Shown piece by piece: positions 1 through 9,572 of a stretch of 64,000 bases of DNA. The stretch is taken from assembly GCF_000472925.1 (NCBI RefSeq), contig NZ_AXAS01000043.1, forward strand, positions 1 through 64,000. The letters are read 5' to 3'. The notes below the pieces were generated by a model. The model ran no database searches and was not told the DNA's origin. It worked only from the letters and a program-made list of their open reading frames with translations. Positions within the stretch are counted from its first letter, which is position 1. Every line of letters starts with the position of its first letter. Origin of the DNA: Bradyrhizobium sp. Ec3.3 (lineage in GTDB: Bacteria; Pseudomonadota; Alphaproteobacteria; Rhizobiales; Xanthobacteraceae). The position numbers and the translations under genes are program-made.

Positions 1-224
1 AGCTTGGCCTCGACCACTTCGAAGGGAGATCCTGGACGGGCTTACACCGACACGCCTTGATGACCATGATCGCCTACGCCTTCCTCCAATCCCGCCGCCT
101 TAAAGCAGCGGGACGAAAAAAAAAGAATCGCGGGACCACCGCCACAGCCGAGCATGCCGGCCGTCAGGCAAGCCATCCTCGAGCTCTTCGCTCAGCCTCC
201 ACCCCGGCGATGCCCGCACTGTGA
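1..224 (+). mobile_element. IS701-type transposase, C-terminal fragment
   Basis: Reading from base 3, the frame stays open to a TGA at 222-224 and contains GLDHFEGRSW followed by HRHALMTMIAYAFLQ. From memory this is the typical end of IS701-family DDE transposases, in which a conserved Glu lies in the last catalytic block. After it comes a basic, low-complexity tail. The 5' part lies outside the window, so completeness cannot be judged. It sits just downstream of hutU and is the only transposase sequence near the hut locus. Family assignment is from recalled motifs. Confidence 0.6.
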
Positions 225-269
225 GAAACTCCTCGTCGACCCAGGCAAAACTAAACTGCCAGAGTAGTG

Positions 270-1940
270 CTAGCCTACCAGGCTCGGCAGATCGAGCCCG
301 TTTGCGCGGGCGCAGTGGATCGCTGTCTCGTAGCCTGCATCGGCATGACGCATGACGCCGCTCGCCGGATCATTCCACAGCACGCGTTCGAGGCGGCGGG
401 CTGCCTCCGCCGTGCCGTCGGCGACGATCACCATGCCGGCGTGCTGCGAATAGCCGATGCCGACGCCGCCGCCGTGATGCAGCGACACCCAGGTCGCCCC
501 GCTGGCGCAATTCAAGAGCGCATTGAGCAGCGGCCAGTCCGATACCGCGTCCGACCCGTCGCGCATCGCCTCGGTCTCGCGGTTAGGACTTGCCACCGAG
601 CCGCTGTCGAGATGATCGCGGCCGATCACGATCGGCGCCTTCACTTCGCCGCGCGCGACCATCTCGTTGAAGGCAAGGCCAAGCCGATGACGATCGCCGA
701 GGCCGACCCAGCAGATCCGCGCCGGCAGCCCCTGGAACTTGATGCGCGCCTTCGCCATGTCGAGCCAGTTGTGCAGGTGCTTGTCGTGCGGCATCAGCTC
801 CTTCACGCGAGCATCGGTGCGGAAGATATCCTCGGGATCGCCAGACAGCGCCGCCCAGCGGAACGGCCCAACGCCGCGGCAGAACAGCGGGCGGATATAG
901 GCCGGCACGAAGCCCGGGAAATCGAACGCGTTGTTCAGCCCCATGTCCTTCGCCATCTGGCGGATGTTGTTGCCGTAGTCGAGCGTCGGAATGCCCTGCG
1001 CGTGAAAATCCAGCATCGCCCTGACGTGGTCGACCATGGAGGATTTTGCCGCGAGCTCCACCGCCTTGGGATCGTCCTTACGCCTGGCTTCCCACTCCTC
1101 AAGCGTCCATCCCTTCGGCAAATAGCCGTTGATCGGATCATGGGCGCTGGTCTGGTCGGTCACGATGTCGGGCTTGACGCCGCGGCGGACGAGCTCGGGG
1201 AAGATATCGGCGGCGTTGCCGAGCAAGCCGACCGAGACCGGCTTCCTGGTCCGCGCTGCCTCCGCCATGATCGCGAGCGCTTCGTCCAGCGAGCTCGCCT
1301 GACGATCGAGGTAGCCGGTGCGCAGGCGCATCTCGATGCGGCTCGGCTGGCACTCGATCGCGAGCAGCGAAGCACCAGCCATCGTCGCTGCCAGCGGTTG
1401 CGCGCCGCCCATGCCGCCGAGGCCCGCCGTCAAAATCCATTTGCCTGCAAGGCTGCCGCCGTAATGGCGCCGCCCGACCTCGACGAAAGTCTCGTAGGTC
1501 CCCTGCACGATCCCCTGGCTGCCAATATAGATCCACGAGCCTGCCGTCATCTGGCCGAACATCATCAGGCCGGCCTTGTCGAGCGCGTTGAAGTGATCGA
1601 GCGTCGCCCAGTGCGGCACGAGATTGGAGTTCGCGATCAGCACCCGCGGCGCATCCGCATGGGTGCGGAAGATGCCGACCGGCTTGCCGGACTGCACGAG
1701 CAGCGTCTGATCGCCTTCGAGCTTGCGCAGCGAAGTAACTATCCGGTCAAAACTCTCCCAGTCGCGCGCCGCGCGACCGATCCCGCCATAGACGACGAGC
1801 TCGCCGGGCCGCTCGGCGACATCAGGATCGAGATTGTTCATGAGCATGCGGAGCGGCGCTTCCGTCAGCCAGCTCCTGGCGCTGATGTCGGAGCCGTGAG
1901 GCGCGCGGATCGTGCGTTCATTGTCCAGTCGGCGGTTCAT
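270..1940 (-). CDS. hutU: Urocanate hydratase
   Basis: Cytoplasmic NAD+-dependent enzyme that hydrates urocanate to imidazolonepropionate, step two of histidine breakdown. The 556-residue length matches the family. Visible hallmarks are an N-terminal [16 protein letters not shown] block, the glycine-rich [10 protein letters not shown] stretch that contacts NAD+, and near the C terminus [10 protein letters not shown] with the family cysteine. The start codon overlaps the stop of hutH by four bases (ATGA), so the two are probably translationally coupled. It is the last gene of the minus-strand hutI-hutH-hutU operon, and the transposase remnant follows it. A long antisense frame across it is a GC-rich shadow. 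Confidence 0.97.
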   Translation of the reverse strand: MNRRLDNERTIRAPHGSDISARSWLTEAPLRMLMNNLDPDVAERPGELVVYGGIGRAARDWESFDRIVTSLRKLEGDQTLLVQSGKPVGIFRTHADAPRVLIANSNLVPHWATLDHFNALDKAGLMMFGQMTAGSWIYIGSQGIVQGTYETFVEVGRRHYGGSLAGKWILTAGLGGMGGAQPLAATMAGASLLAIECQPSRIEMRLRTGYLDRQASSLDEALAIMAEAARTRKPVSVGLLGNAADIFPELVRRGVKPDIVTDQTSAHDPINGYLPKGWTLEEWEARRKDDPKAVELAAKSSMVDHVRAMLDFHAQGIPTLDYGNNIRQMAKDMGLNNAFDFPGFVPAYIRPLFCRGVGPFRWAALSGDPEDIFRTDARVKELMPHDKHLHNWLDMAKARIKFQGLPARICWVGLGDRHRLGLAFNEMVARGEVKAPIVIGRDHLDSGSVASPNRETEAMRDGSDAVSDWPLLNALLNCASGATWVSLHHGGGVGIGYSQHAGMVIVADGTAEAARRLERVLWNDPASGVMRHADAGYETAIHCARANGLDLPSLVG

Positions 1941-3511
1941 GGGGCGACCTCTGAGGCAAGCGATGGAAACGGATCTTTCGCGAGCGCCGCGCTCGCAATG
2001 CGCGGCAGCGCGCCGGCCTCGACCAGCGCCTTGGCCCTGGCGAGGTCGTCGGCCATGTAGCGGTCGGGCCCGAGTGCCGGCACCTCCTCGCGCAACGCGG
2101 CGATGACGGCCGCAAGCGCGGGGCTGGTCAGGTGTGGCAGGCGCAACGTGATGCCTTGCGCAGCGACCAACAGCTCGATGCCGAGAATGGAGGCGAGATT
2201 ATCCGCCATATCGGAGAGCCGCCGTGCGGCGTGCGCGGCCATCGACACGTGGTCTTCCTGGTTGGCGCTGGTCGGCGTTGAATCGATCGAGCATGGCGCG
2301 GCGCGCTGCTTGTTCTCGGCGTAGAGCGCCGCCGCGGTGACTTCGGCGATCATGAAGCCGGAGTTGAGGCCTGGATCCGGTGTCAGGAATGGCGGCAGGC
2401 CGAAATTCAGCGCGGGATCGACCAGCGTTGCGATACGCCGCTCGCTGATCGCGCCGATCTCCGACAGCGCGAGCGCGATTCCGTCGGCGGAAAAGGCAAC
2501 CGGCTCGGCGTGGAAATTGCCGCCCGATACGATCTCGCCGGTCTCGACCAGCACCAGCGGGTTGTCCGTGACGGAATTGGCCTCGATCATCAACGTGCGC
2601 GCGGCCTGCGCCAGCACGTCGAGCGCGGCGCCCGCGACTTGCGGCTGGCAGCGCAGGCAATAGGGATCCTGCACCCGCTCGTCGCCTTCAAGGTGCGACT
2701 GGCGGATATCGCTGCCGTCGAGCAAGGCCGTCAACGTCGCGCCGGCGGCGATCTGTCCGGGATGGCCGCGCAACGCGTGGATCTCGGAGCGAAACGGCAC
2801 CGTCGAGGCCATCGCCGCATCGACCGACAGAGCGCCCGTCACGAGCGATGCACATGCCAGCGCATGCGCGCGCAACAGGCCGGAGATCGCATAGGCCGTG
2901 GAAAATTGCGTGCCGTTGATGAGCGCGAGGCCTTCCTTGGGACCAAGCGTCAATGGCGCGAGACCAGCGCAGGCCAGGCCCTCACGGCCCGGCATGATCG
3001 TTCCGCCAACCAGCGCCTGCCCCTCGCCGATCATGACCGCGGCCATGTGCGCGAGCGGCGCCAGGTCGCCGGAGGCGCCGACCGACCCCTGCTGCGGCAC
3101 CAGCGGGCAGATGCCGCGCGCCAGCATCGCTTCGAGCTGCGCGATGACCTCGCGCCGCACCCCTGATGCGCCGCGCCCCAGCGAGATGATCTTCAGCGCC
3201 ATCATCAAGCGCACCACCGGCTCCGGCGTCGGCGGTCCCACGCCGCAGCAATGCGACACGATCAGATTGTGCTGAAGCGTCGCGGTCTGGTCCGGCGAGA
3301 TGCGCTTCGAGGCCAGCTTTCCGAACCCGGTGTTGATGCCATAGGCCGGTGCAGGCGCTTGCGCGGCCGCGATCACGATCGCCGAGGCAGCATCGACCGC
3401 AGGCCAGAACGAGGGATCGAGCACCACGGTCGCGCCCGCCAGCACCTGCGCGAGATCGCCGAGGCTGACGCGGCCGGGTGTGACCACGATCGGTGTCGCC
3501 GCGCCGCTCAC
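1937..3511 (-). CDS. hutH: Histidine ammonia-lyase
   Basis: Deaminates L-histidine to urocanate and ammonia, the entry step of the pathway. The motif [15 protein letters not shown] contains the Ala-Ser-Gly that cyclises to the MIO electrophile. An N-terminal [12 protein letters not shown] and a C-terminal [13 protein letters not shown] also match the family. I chose the GTG at 3511 (524 aa): it gives the usual length, has GAGAGG just upstream, and overlaps the hutI stop as GTGA. The frame is open further upstream, but that extension lies inside hutI and carries no family sequence. Middle gene of the hutI-hutH-hutU operon. Confidence 0.95.
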   Translation of the reverse strand: MSGAATPIVVTPGRVSLGDLAQVLAGATVVLDPSFWPAVDAASAIVIAAAQAPAPAYGINTGFGKLASKRISPDQTATLQHNLIVSHCCGVGPPTPEPVVRLMMALKIISLGRGASGVRREVIAQLEAMLARGICPLVPQQGSVGASGDLAPLAHMAAVMIGEGQALVGGTIMPGREGLACAGLAPLTLGPKEGLALINGTQFSTAYAISGLLRAHALACASLVTGALSVDAAMASTVPFRSEIHALRGHPGQIAAGATLTALLDGSDIRQSHLEGDERVQDPYCLRCQPQVAGAALDVLAQAARTLMIEANSVTDNPLVLVETGEIVSGGNFHAEPVAFSADGIALALSEIGAISERRIATLVDPALNFGLPPFLTPDPGLNSGFMIAEVTAAALYAENKQRAAPCSIDSTPTSANQEDHVSMAAHAARRLSDMADNLASILGIELLVAAQGITLRLPHLTSPALAAVIAALREEVPALGPDRYMADDLARAKALVEAGALPRIASAALAKDPFPSLASEVAP

Positions 3512-4722
3512 TGGCCTCTCCAGATACGGCGATGCAGCGGATTGAACCCGATCCGGTAGACAAGCTCGGCCGGCCGCTTGACATCCCAGATCGCGAGGTC
3601 GCACCATTTGCCGGCCTCCAACGTGCCGGTCTCGGAAAGCATGCCAAGCGCGCGCGCCCCTTCGCGCGTCACGCCGGCGAGGCATTCGACGACCGTCATC
3701 CGGAACAGCGTCGCGCCCATGTTCATCGTGAGCAGAAGCGAGGTGAGCGGCGAGCTGCCGGGATTGCAGTCGGTTGCCAATGCGATCCTGACGCCATGCT
3801 TGCGGAACAGCTCGAGGGGCGGCTTCTGCGTTTCGCGGATGAAATAGAAGGCGCCGGGCAGCAGCACCGCCACCGTTCCCGCCTGCGCCATCGCTGCGAC
3901 CCCGGCCTCATCGGTGTGCTCGAGATGATCGGCGGAAAGCGCCGAGAATTTTGCGGCGAGCGCTGCGCCGCCGAGATTGGAGAGTTGGTCGGCGTGCAGC
4001 TTCACCGGCAAGCCGAGCGCCCTCGCCGCCGCGAACACGCGCGCCGTCTGCTCGGCCGAAAACGCAATGCCTTCCATGAAGGCATCGACGGCGTCGGCAA
4101 ACCCGGACTCCGCCACCGCCGGCAGCATCTCGCGGCAGACCAGGTCAATGTAGCGATCCTTGTCGTCGCCGGCTTCAACTGGAAGCGCGTGCGCGCCGAG
4201 GAAGCTGGTGCGGATCGCAACCGGCCGGACGCGCGCGAGCGCACGCGCGGCACCGAGTTGCCGCAGCTCGGTGTCCGTATCGAGCCCATAGCCGGACTTG
4301 ATCTCCAGCGTTGTCACGCCCTCGCCGATCAGCGCGTCGAGCCTCGGCAGCGCACTCGCAACGAGCTCCGCCTCGCTCGCGGCCCGCGTTGCTGCAACCG
4401 TCGAGACGATGCCACCGCCGGCGCGCGCGATCTCTTCGTAGCTGGCGCCCTTGAGCCGCAGCTCGAATTCGTGCGCGCGGTTACCGCCGTAAACCAGATG
4501 CGTGTGGCAGTCGACGAGACCGGGCGTGATCCACCGCCCCGCGCAATCGATCCACTCCACCACATCGGCATCCGCCGGAAAATCGGAGTGTGCGCCTGCA
4601 AAGACGATGCGGCCATCGCGCGCCGCGATCACGCCATGCGGGATCTCGCCGAGATCGGGCAGATCATCCCGCATCGTGGCGAGGTGGGCATTGTGCCAGA
4701 TCCGATCGAAGCGCTCTGCCAT
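3508..4722 (-). CDS. hutI: Imidazolonepropionase
   Basis: Amidohydrolase that opens imidazolonepropionate to N-formimidoyl-L-glutamate, step three of histidine breakdown. The 404-residue length is normal. Visible motifs are [15 protein letters not shown] (metal-binding His-x-His), the substrate-loop [19 protein letters not shown] (metal His) and [10 protein letters not shown] (metal Asp). It is the first gene of the minus-strand hut operon, starting 31 bp from the palindromic HutC operator candidate that it shares with divergent hutF. Its stop overlaps the hutH start by four bases. Confidence 0.96.
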   Translation of the reverse strand: MAERFDRIWHNAHLATMRDDLPDLGEIPHGVIAARDGRIVFAGAHSDFPADADVVEWIDCAGRWITPGLVDCHTHLVYGGNRAHEFELRLKGASYEEIARAGGGIVSTVAATRAASEAELVASALPRLDALIGEGVTTLEIKSGYGLDTDTELRQLGAARALARVRPVAIRTSFLGAHALPVEAGDDKDRYIDLVCREMLPAVAESGFADAVDAFMEGIAFSAEQTARVFAAARALGLPVKLHADQLSNLGGAALAAKFSALSADHLEHTDEAGVAAMAQAGTVAVLLPGAFYFIRETQKPPLELFRKHGVRIALATDCNPGSSPLTSLLLTMNMGATLFRMTVVECLAGVTREGARALGMLSETGTLEAGKWCDLAIWDVKRPAELVYRIGFNPLHRRIWRGQ

Positions 4723-4748
4723 GCAGGTAATCCTTCGCTGCCGGACGC

Positions 4749-4774
4749 TTGACTTATATGTCTAGACATATAAT
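4749..4774. promoter_or_regulatory. Divergent hut promoter with HutC operator
   Basis: Between hutI and hutF lies a 20-bp perfect palindrome, TTATATGTCTAGACATATAA (4754-4773). The core TGTCTAGACA matches the recalled GntR/HutC-type operator (GTCTAGAC). TTGACT (4749-4754) and TATAAT (4769-4774) flank it on the plus strand; their 14-bp spacing is short for a sigma-70 promoter, so their role is uncertain. A HutC dimer here could control both operons, with urocanate as the expected inducer. The palindrome is seen directly; the regulator assignment is inferred from context. Confidence 0.85.
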
Positions 4775-4806
4775 CGTGGCGCGGTTCTGTCCAGCCGGCA
4801 GGAAAC

Positions 4807-6165
4807 ATGACACGACTGCATTTCGCATCCGCGCTGCTGCCCTCGGGCTGGGCCGACGACGTGCAGGTCGTCGTCACCGACGGCGCCATCGCCGAGGTGA
4901 CAGCCGGCGTCGCGCCGGCAGCCGGAGCCGAGCGCCATCAACTCGCCATTCCCGGACTAGCGAGCCTGCACAGCCACGCGTTCCAGCGCGGTATGGCCGG
5001 GCTCGCCGAGACGCGCGGCAACACGGCCGATACATTCTGGACCTGGCGCGAGACGATGTATCGTTTTGCGCTCACGATGACGCCCGACGACGTCGAGAGC
5101 GTCGCCACCTTGCTCTATGTCGAGATGCAGGAGCAGGGTTTTACCCGCGTCGGCGAGTTTCATTATCTGCATCACGATCATGATGGCGCGCCCTACGCCA
5201 ACCCGGCGGAGATGGCGATGCGCATCGCGCAGGCCGCCGAGACTGCTGGCATCGGTCTCACGTTGCTGCCGAGCTTTTATGCGCACGGCACGTTCGGCGG
5301 CGCCGCGCCGCATGCCGGCCAGCGCCGTTTCATCTGCTCGGTCGATCAGTTTGCAAAATTACTTGCTGCTTCGCGCGAGGCCGTCACCAAGCTACCCGGC
5401 GCCAATATCGGCATCGCGCCGCACAGCCTGCGCGCCGTGACGCCGGACCAGCTGGCCGCGATCGTTCCGCTTGCCGACGGCGGTCCGATTCATATCCACG
5501 CTGCGGAACAAACCAAAGAAGTCGAGGATTGCCTCGCCTGGTCCGGCAGGCGCCCCGTGGAATGGCTGCTCGAACACGCGCCTGTCGATCAGCGCTGGTG
5601 CCTGATTCACGCGACCCACACGACGCCGATGGAAGTCGCTTCGCTCGCGAAGACAGGCGCTGTCGCGGGCCTCTGCCCCGTCACCGAAGCAAGCCTCGGC
5701 GACGGCATTTTTCCCGCGCGTGAATTCCTCGATGCCGGCGGCCGCTTCGGCATCGGCACCGACTGCAATGTGCTGGTCGGCATTGCGGACGAGTTGCGCC
5801 AGCTCGAATATGGTCAGCGGCTCAAGCACCGCGAGCGCAACGTGTTGTCGAACGGGCCCGGTGTCTCGACCGGACGCGCCCTGCTCGACGGCGCATTGGC
5901 CGGTGGCGGCCAGGCGCTCGCGCAACCCGTCGTGGGCCTCAAGGCCGGCGCGCGCGCCGACATCGTCACCCTCGACACCACCCATCCCTCGCTCGCCGGC
6001 CGCAGTGGCGACGCCGTTCTCGACGGCTGGATCTTTGCGGCGGGCACGAGCGCGATCGATTGCGTCTGGGCCGGCGGCAGGAAGGTCGTCGAGGGCGGGC
6101 AACATATGCTTCGCCGCTCAGCGCGGGAACGCTTCAACACGACGGTGCGGAGGCTCATCGCATGA
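4807..6165 (+). CDS. hutF: Formimidoylglutamate deiminase
   Basis: Amidohydrolase-superfamily enzyme that converts N-formimidoyl-L-glutamate to N-formyl-L-glutamate and ammonia. Its presence marks the five-step version of histidine catabolism, which needs HutG to finish. Visible motifs are LAIPGLASLHSHAFQRGMAG (metal His-x-His with the HutF-type AFQRGMAG), IHIHAAEQ, LIHATHTT and FGIGTDCNVLVG (metal Asp). The 452-residue length is typical. The start is 34 bp from the operator palindrome, and the stop overlaps the hutC start (ATGA). Confidence 0.95.
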   Translation: MTRLHFASALLPSGWADDVQVVVTDGAIAEVTAGVAPAAGAERHQLAIPGLASLHSHAFQRGMAGLAETRGNTADTFWTWRETMYRFALTMTPDDVESVATLLYVEMQEQGFTRVGEFHYLHHDHDGAPYANPAEMAMRIAQAAETAGIGLTLLPSFYAHGTFGGAAPHAGQRRFICSVDQFAKLLAASREAVTKLPGANIGIAPHSLRAVTPDQLAAIVPLADGGPIHIHAAEQTKEVEDCLAWSGRRPVEWLLEHAPVDQRWCLIHATHTTPMEVASLAKTGAVAGLCPVTEASLGDGIFPAREFLDAGGRFGIGTDCNVLVGIADELRQLEYGQRLKHRERNVLSNGPGVSTGRALLDGALAGGGQALAQPVVGLKAGARADIVTLDTTHPSLAGRSGDAVLDGWIFAAGTSAIDCVWAGGRKVVEGGQHMLRRSARERFNTTVRRLIA

Positions 6166-6893
6166 GCCTCGCAACCGACAAGCTCGACGACAAGCCGACG
6201 CTGTACAAGCAGATCCGGCGCGATATCGAGACCAGGATCTTGACGGGCGAGTGGCCACCGGGCCATCGCATCCCGTTCGAGCATCAATTGATGGCGTGCT
6301 ATCGCTGCTCGCGCATGACGGTGAACAAGGCGCTGTCGGAGCTTGCGCAGGCCGACCTGATCGAGCGGCGCCGGCGCGCCGGCTCGTTCGTCCGCCGTCC
6401 GCAGCATCTGTCCGCAGTGCTCAAGATCGCCGACATTCGCGCAGAGATTACCGCGCTTGGCCGCAGCTACGGATATCAGCTCGTTCAATGCGCACGCCGC
6501 GCCGCAAGTGCCGCGGATCGCGCCCGCCTCGGAGTGCGAAAGGCCGGCAAGGTGATCGCGATCACCTGCCGCCACAGCGCCGACAACGTGCCGTTCGCGC
6601 TCGAGGACAGGCTGATCGATCTCGAGGCGGTGCCGGAAGCGGCACACGCCGACTTTGCGGCCGAGCCGCCCGGCTCGTGGCTGCTTCATCATGTCCCGTG
6701 GACAGAAGCCGAGCATACGATCAGCGCCGTCGTTGCGGATGATCGCACCGCGGACGCGCTCGGCATCGCCGTCGGCGCGCCCTGCCTGGTGATCGACCGC
6801 TACACCTGGCGCAGCGCGCGGACGCTGACCGCGGTGCGGCTGCACTATCCCGGCGAGTCCCACCGTCTCGTCGCCCGCTTCAAGGGAGGTTGA
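6162..6893 (+). CDS. hutC: HutC, GntR-family hut repressor
   Basis: Local repressor of histidine utilisation, expected to release DNA when it binds urocanate. Residues about 12-80 form a GntR winged helix (PTLYKQIRRDIETRI, then RCSRMTVNKALSELAQADLI). Residues about 95-240 form a UTRA ligand-binding domain ending VRLHYPGESHRLVARF. I chose the ATG at 6162 because it overlaps the hutF stop and gives 243 aa, a normal HutC length. Its likely target is the palindrome at 4754-4773, which would make it autoregulated as part of the hutF-hutC transcript. Confidence 0.93.
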   Translation: MSLATDKLDDKPTLYKQIRRDIETRILTGEWPPGHRIPFEHQLMACYRCSRMTVNKALSELAQADLIERRRRAGSFVRRPQHLSAVLKIADIRAEITALGRSYGYQLVQCARRAASAADRARLGVRKAGKVIAITCRHSADNVPFALEDRLIDLEAVPEAAHADFAAEPPGSWLLHHVPWTEAEHTISAVVADDRTADALGIAVGAPCLVIDRYTWRSARTLTAVRLHYPGESHRLVARFKGG

Positions 6894-6989
6894 GCGGCGA
6901 TGTCGCAAGCGGCACAATTCATGCAGCAAGAGACCAATGTGAAGAGATCACTCGGGTTCAATTCATCGATCGGCAAGAGGACAACAAAC

Positions 6990-7934
6990 ATGCGTAATAC
7001 AAAAGCATTCGCAGCCATCATTGCTCTCGCAGCGGCAACGCCGGCGCTCGCCGATGACGTCAAGGTCGGCATTGGCATCTCCGGCTGGACCGGCTTTGCG
7101 CCGCTGACGCTCGCCAAGGAGGCTGGCATCTTCAAGAAGAACGGCCTCGACGTCACGATCAAGAAGATCCCGCAGAAGGATCGCCACCTCGCCATCGCCT
7201 CCGGCGACGTCCAGTGCGCCGCAACGACGGTCGAGACCTGGATCTCCTGGAACGCCAACGGCGTCGCGACCAAGCAGATCTTCCAGCTCGACAAGAGCTA
7301 CGGCGCTGACGGCATGGCCGTGCGCAACGATCTCGCGGCGATCAAGGACCTGAAGGGCAAGACGGTCGCGGCTTCCGCGCCGGGCACCTCGCCCTACTTC
7401 GCGCTCGCATGGATGCTCAAGAAGAACGGCCTGTCGGTGAAGGACGTCACGGTCGTGAACCTGGAGCCGGCCGCGGCCGCGCAGGCCTTCGTCTCCGGCC
7501 AGAACGATGCCGCGATGACCTACGAGCCCTACCTCTCGACGGTGCGCGCCGCGCCCGACAAGGGCAAGATCATCGCCACCACGCTCGACTATCCGATGGT
7601 GATGGACACGTTCGGCTGCACGCCGAAATTCCTGAGCGAGAATCCCAAGGCCGCCCAGGCGCTGGCAGACAGCTATTTCGAGGCGCTCGACATGATCGCG
7701 AAGGATCAGGCCAAGGCCTACGAGATCATGGGCGCCGACGTGAAGCAGACCGGCGAGCAGTTCGGCAACTCGGCAAAGTACCTGCGCTGGCAGGACAAGG
7801 CCGCGAACCAGAAGTTCTTCGGCGGCGAGTTCCTGGCGTTCAACAAGGACGCCGCGGACTTGCTGCTCGAGATCGGCATCATCAAGGCGGCGCCGAAGGT
7901 CGAGGATCTCTTCGACGCGAGCTTCATCAAGTAG
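6990..7934 (+). CDS. ABC transporter solute-binding protein, NitT/TauT type
   Basis: Periplasmic binding protein of a NitT/TauT-like importer. The first 22 residues (MRNTKAFAAIIALAAATPALA) are a clear Sec signal peptide. The mature part has the NMT1/SsuA-like layout, with VKVGIGISGWTGFAPLTLAKE, an internal LKGKTVAASAPGTSPYFALAW and YEPYLSTV. The ATG at 6990 is preferred because it begins the signal peptide and follows AGAGGACAACAAAC; longer frames add non-signal sequence. It follows hutC by 96 bp and heads a cassette with permease, ATPase and M20 hydrolase. The substrate is unknown; the context suggests a histidine-related or ureido compound (inference). Confidence 0.88.
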   Translation: MRNTKAFAAIIALAAATPALADDVKVGIGISGWTGFAPLTLAKEAGIFKKNGLDVTIKKIPQKDRHLAIASGDVQCAATTVETWISWNANGVATKQIFQLDKSYGADGMAVRNDLAAIKDLKGKTVAASAPGTSPYFALAWMLKKNGLSVKDVTVVNLEPAAAAQAFVSGQNDAAMTYEPYLSTVRAAPDKGKIIATTLDYPMVMDTFGCTPKFLSENPKAAQALADSYFEALDMIAKDQAKAYEIMGADVKQTGEQFGNSAKYLRWQDKAANQKFFGGEFLAFNKDAADLLLEIGIIKAAPKVEDLFDASFIK

Positions 7935-7949
7935 CCGCGGCTAACGCCT

Positions 7950-7981
7950 GGTCGGTCCGCTTCGCGCGAAGCGGACCGACC
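7950..7981 (+). other. Perfect inverted repeat after solute-binding-protein gene
   Basis: Two 16-base arms (GGTCGGTCCGCTTCGC and its exact complement) meet without a spacer, so as RNA it forms a long stem closed by a few central bases. It starts 15 nt after the binding-protein stop and is not followed by a T-run, so a full terminator is unlikely. A 3' stabiliser or partial terminator that keeps binding-protein mRNA in excess over permease mRNA is the likely role (inference). Confidence 0.8.
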
Positions 7982-8016
7982 CTGGATCTCGTTCTCGTCT
8001 GGAAACCTCGCCCGTG

Positions 8017-8790
8017 ATGCGTCCCCTCGATCCCGTGACTGCGAAGCAACGTACAGCTTACGGCCTCGCGTTCTTCGTGCTGTTCGTTGCCTTGTGGTCC
8101 TGGGCGACCTTCGGCGGCCATGTATCGAAAACCTTCCTCGCGAACCCGCTGACCATGGTGCAGGAAGGCTTTGAGCTCCTGACCCGACACGGCTTCCTGT
8201 TCGACATCGGGATGACGGTCTGGCGCGTGGTCGGCGGTTTTGCGCTTGCCGCCGTCATTGCCGTGCCGCTCGGCGTGCTGATGGGCGCCTACAAGCCGAT
8301 CGAAGCTTTCCTTGAACCCTTCGTGTCCTTCGCGCGATACCTGCCGGCCTCCGCCTTCATTCCGCTCCTCATCCTGTGGGCCGGCATCGGCGAGTTGCAA
8401 AAGCTGCTCGTCATCTTCATCGGCTCGGTGTTTCAGGTCATCCTGATGGTGGCCGTGACCGTCGGCGCCACACGGCGCGACCTGGTCGAGGCGGCCTATA
8501 CGTTAGGGGCCAGCGACCGCGGCATCATCCGCCGCGTGTTGCTGCCCTCCTCCGCCCCCGAGATCGCCGAAATCCTGCGGCTGGTGCTGGGCTGGGCGTG
8601 GACCTACGTCATCGTCGCCGAGCTGATCGGCTCATCGTCAGGCATCGGCCACATGATCACCGACAGCCAGGCTCTGCTCAACACCGGCCAGATCATCTTC
8701 GGCATCATCGTCATCGGCTTGATCGGCCTCGTCTCCGACTTCCTGTTCAAGGCGTTCAATGCGTGGCTGTTTCCGTGGAAACTCGCATGA
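8017..8790 (+). CDS. ABC transporter permease, NitT/TauT type
   Basis: Inner-membrane channel subunit partnering the upstream binding protein. The roughly 257 residues show about six hydrophobic segments, and the EAA loop is visible as DLVEAAYTLGASDRGIIRRVLLPSSAPEI, the site that docks the ATPase. ALWSWATFGG and PFVSFARYLPASAFIPLLILW match the BPD-transporter family. A GTG at 8014 immediately precedes the ATG used here, and either could start translation. The stop overlaps the ATPase start (ATGA). It is separated from the binding-protein gene by the hairpin at 7950-7981. Confidence 0.9.
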   Translation: MRPLDPVTAKQRTAYGLAFFVLFVALWSWATFGGHVSKTFLANPLTMVQEGFELLTRHGFLFDIGMTVWRVVGGFALAAVIAVPLGVLMGAYKPIEAFLEPFVSFARYLPASAFIPLLILWAGIGELQKLLVIFIGSVFQVILMVAVTVGATRRDLVEAAYTLGASDRGIIRRVLLPSSAPEIAEILRLVLGWAWTYVIVAELIGSSSGIGHMITDSQALLNTGQIIFGIIVIGLIGLVSDFLFKAFNAWLFPWKLA

Positions 8791-9572
8791 CCAAGCTCAG
8801 GATCGATCAGGTATCGCGAACCTTTCCTGCGCGGGCCGGCCATGCGCCGACCAAGGCGCTCGAGCCGACCAGCCTGGACGTCGGCGACAACGACTTCGTC
8901 ACCATCCTCGGTCCGTCCGGCTGCGGCAAATCCACCCTGCTCCGCATCGTCGCCGGTCTTGACCGGCCGACCAGCGGCCGCGTCCTGCTCGACGGGCGCG
9001 AGGTGGGCGGTCCCGGCGCGGATCGCGGCATGGTGTTTCAGTCCTACACGCTGTTCCCCTGGCTCACCGTGCGCGAGAACATCGCCTTCGGCCTGCGCGA
9101 GCGCGGAGTTTCGCAAGCTGAGTGCGGCAAGATCGCGGACGCCTTCATCCGCCAGGTGGGACTGTCCGGCTTTGAAAAACACTGGCCGAAGCAATTGTCC
9201 GGCGGCATGCAGCAGCGCACCGCGATCGCGCGCGCGCTCGCCAATGATCCAAAGATCCTGCTGCTCGACGAGCCCTTCGGCGCGCTCGATAACCAGACCC
9301 GCGCCTTGATGCAGGAGATGCTGCTCGGGATCTGGGAGCGCGATCAGAAGACGGTGCTGTTCGTGACCCACGACATCGAGGAAGCGATCTTTCTCGGCAG
9401 CCGCGTCATCGTCATGAGCGCACGGCCCGGCCGCATCAAGGCCGAGATTGCCGTCGACCTGCCGCATCCGCGCTCCTACAAGATCAAGACCACGCCAGAG
9501 TTCGTCCGTCTCAAGGAGCGCCTCGTCGAGGAGATCCGCACCGAGGCGTTGAAGGTGGCTGAACATGTCTGA
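8787..9572 (+). CDS. ABC transporter ATP-binding protein, NitT/TauT type
   Basis: Cytoplasmic ATPase of the importer. Visible are Walker A GPSGCGKST (about residues 45-53), Q-loop MVFQSYTLFPWLTV, signature LSGGMQQRTAIARAL, Walker B ILLLDEPFGALD and switch His in FVTHDIEEAIFLG. The 261-residue length is typical for SsuB/TauB-like proteins. The ATG at 8787 overlaps the permease stop by four bases. Its 3' end overlaps the M20 hydrolase start by eight bases, so all four genes appear to be one transcriptional unit. Confidence 0.94.
   Translation: MTKLRIDQVSRTFPARAGHAPTKALEPTSLDVGDNDFVTILGPSGCGKSTLLRIVAGLDRPTSGRVLLDGREVGGPGADRGMVFQSYTLFPWLTVRENIAFGLRERGVSQAECGKIADAFIRQVGLSGFEKHWPKQLSGGMQQRTAIARALANDPKILLLDEPFGALDNQTRALMQEMLLGIWERDQKTVLFVTHDIEEAIFLGSRVIVMSARPGRIKAEIAVDLPHPRSYKIKTTPEFVRLKERLVEEIRTEALKVAEHV

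Noticed and set aside
267-2060. 597-codon plus-strand open frame opposite hutU
   Set aside because: It is antisense to a full-length HutU, contains no domain and reflects the lack of stops in GC-rich antisense frames.
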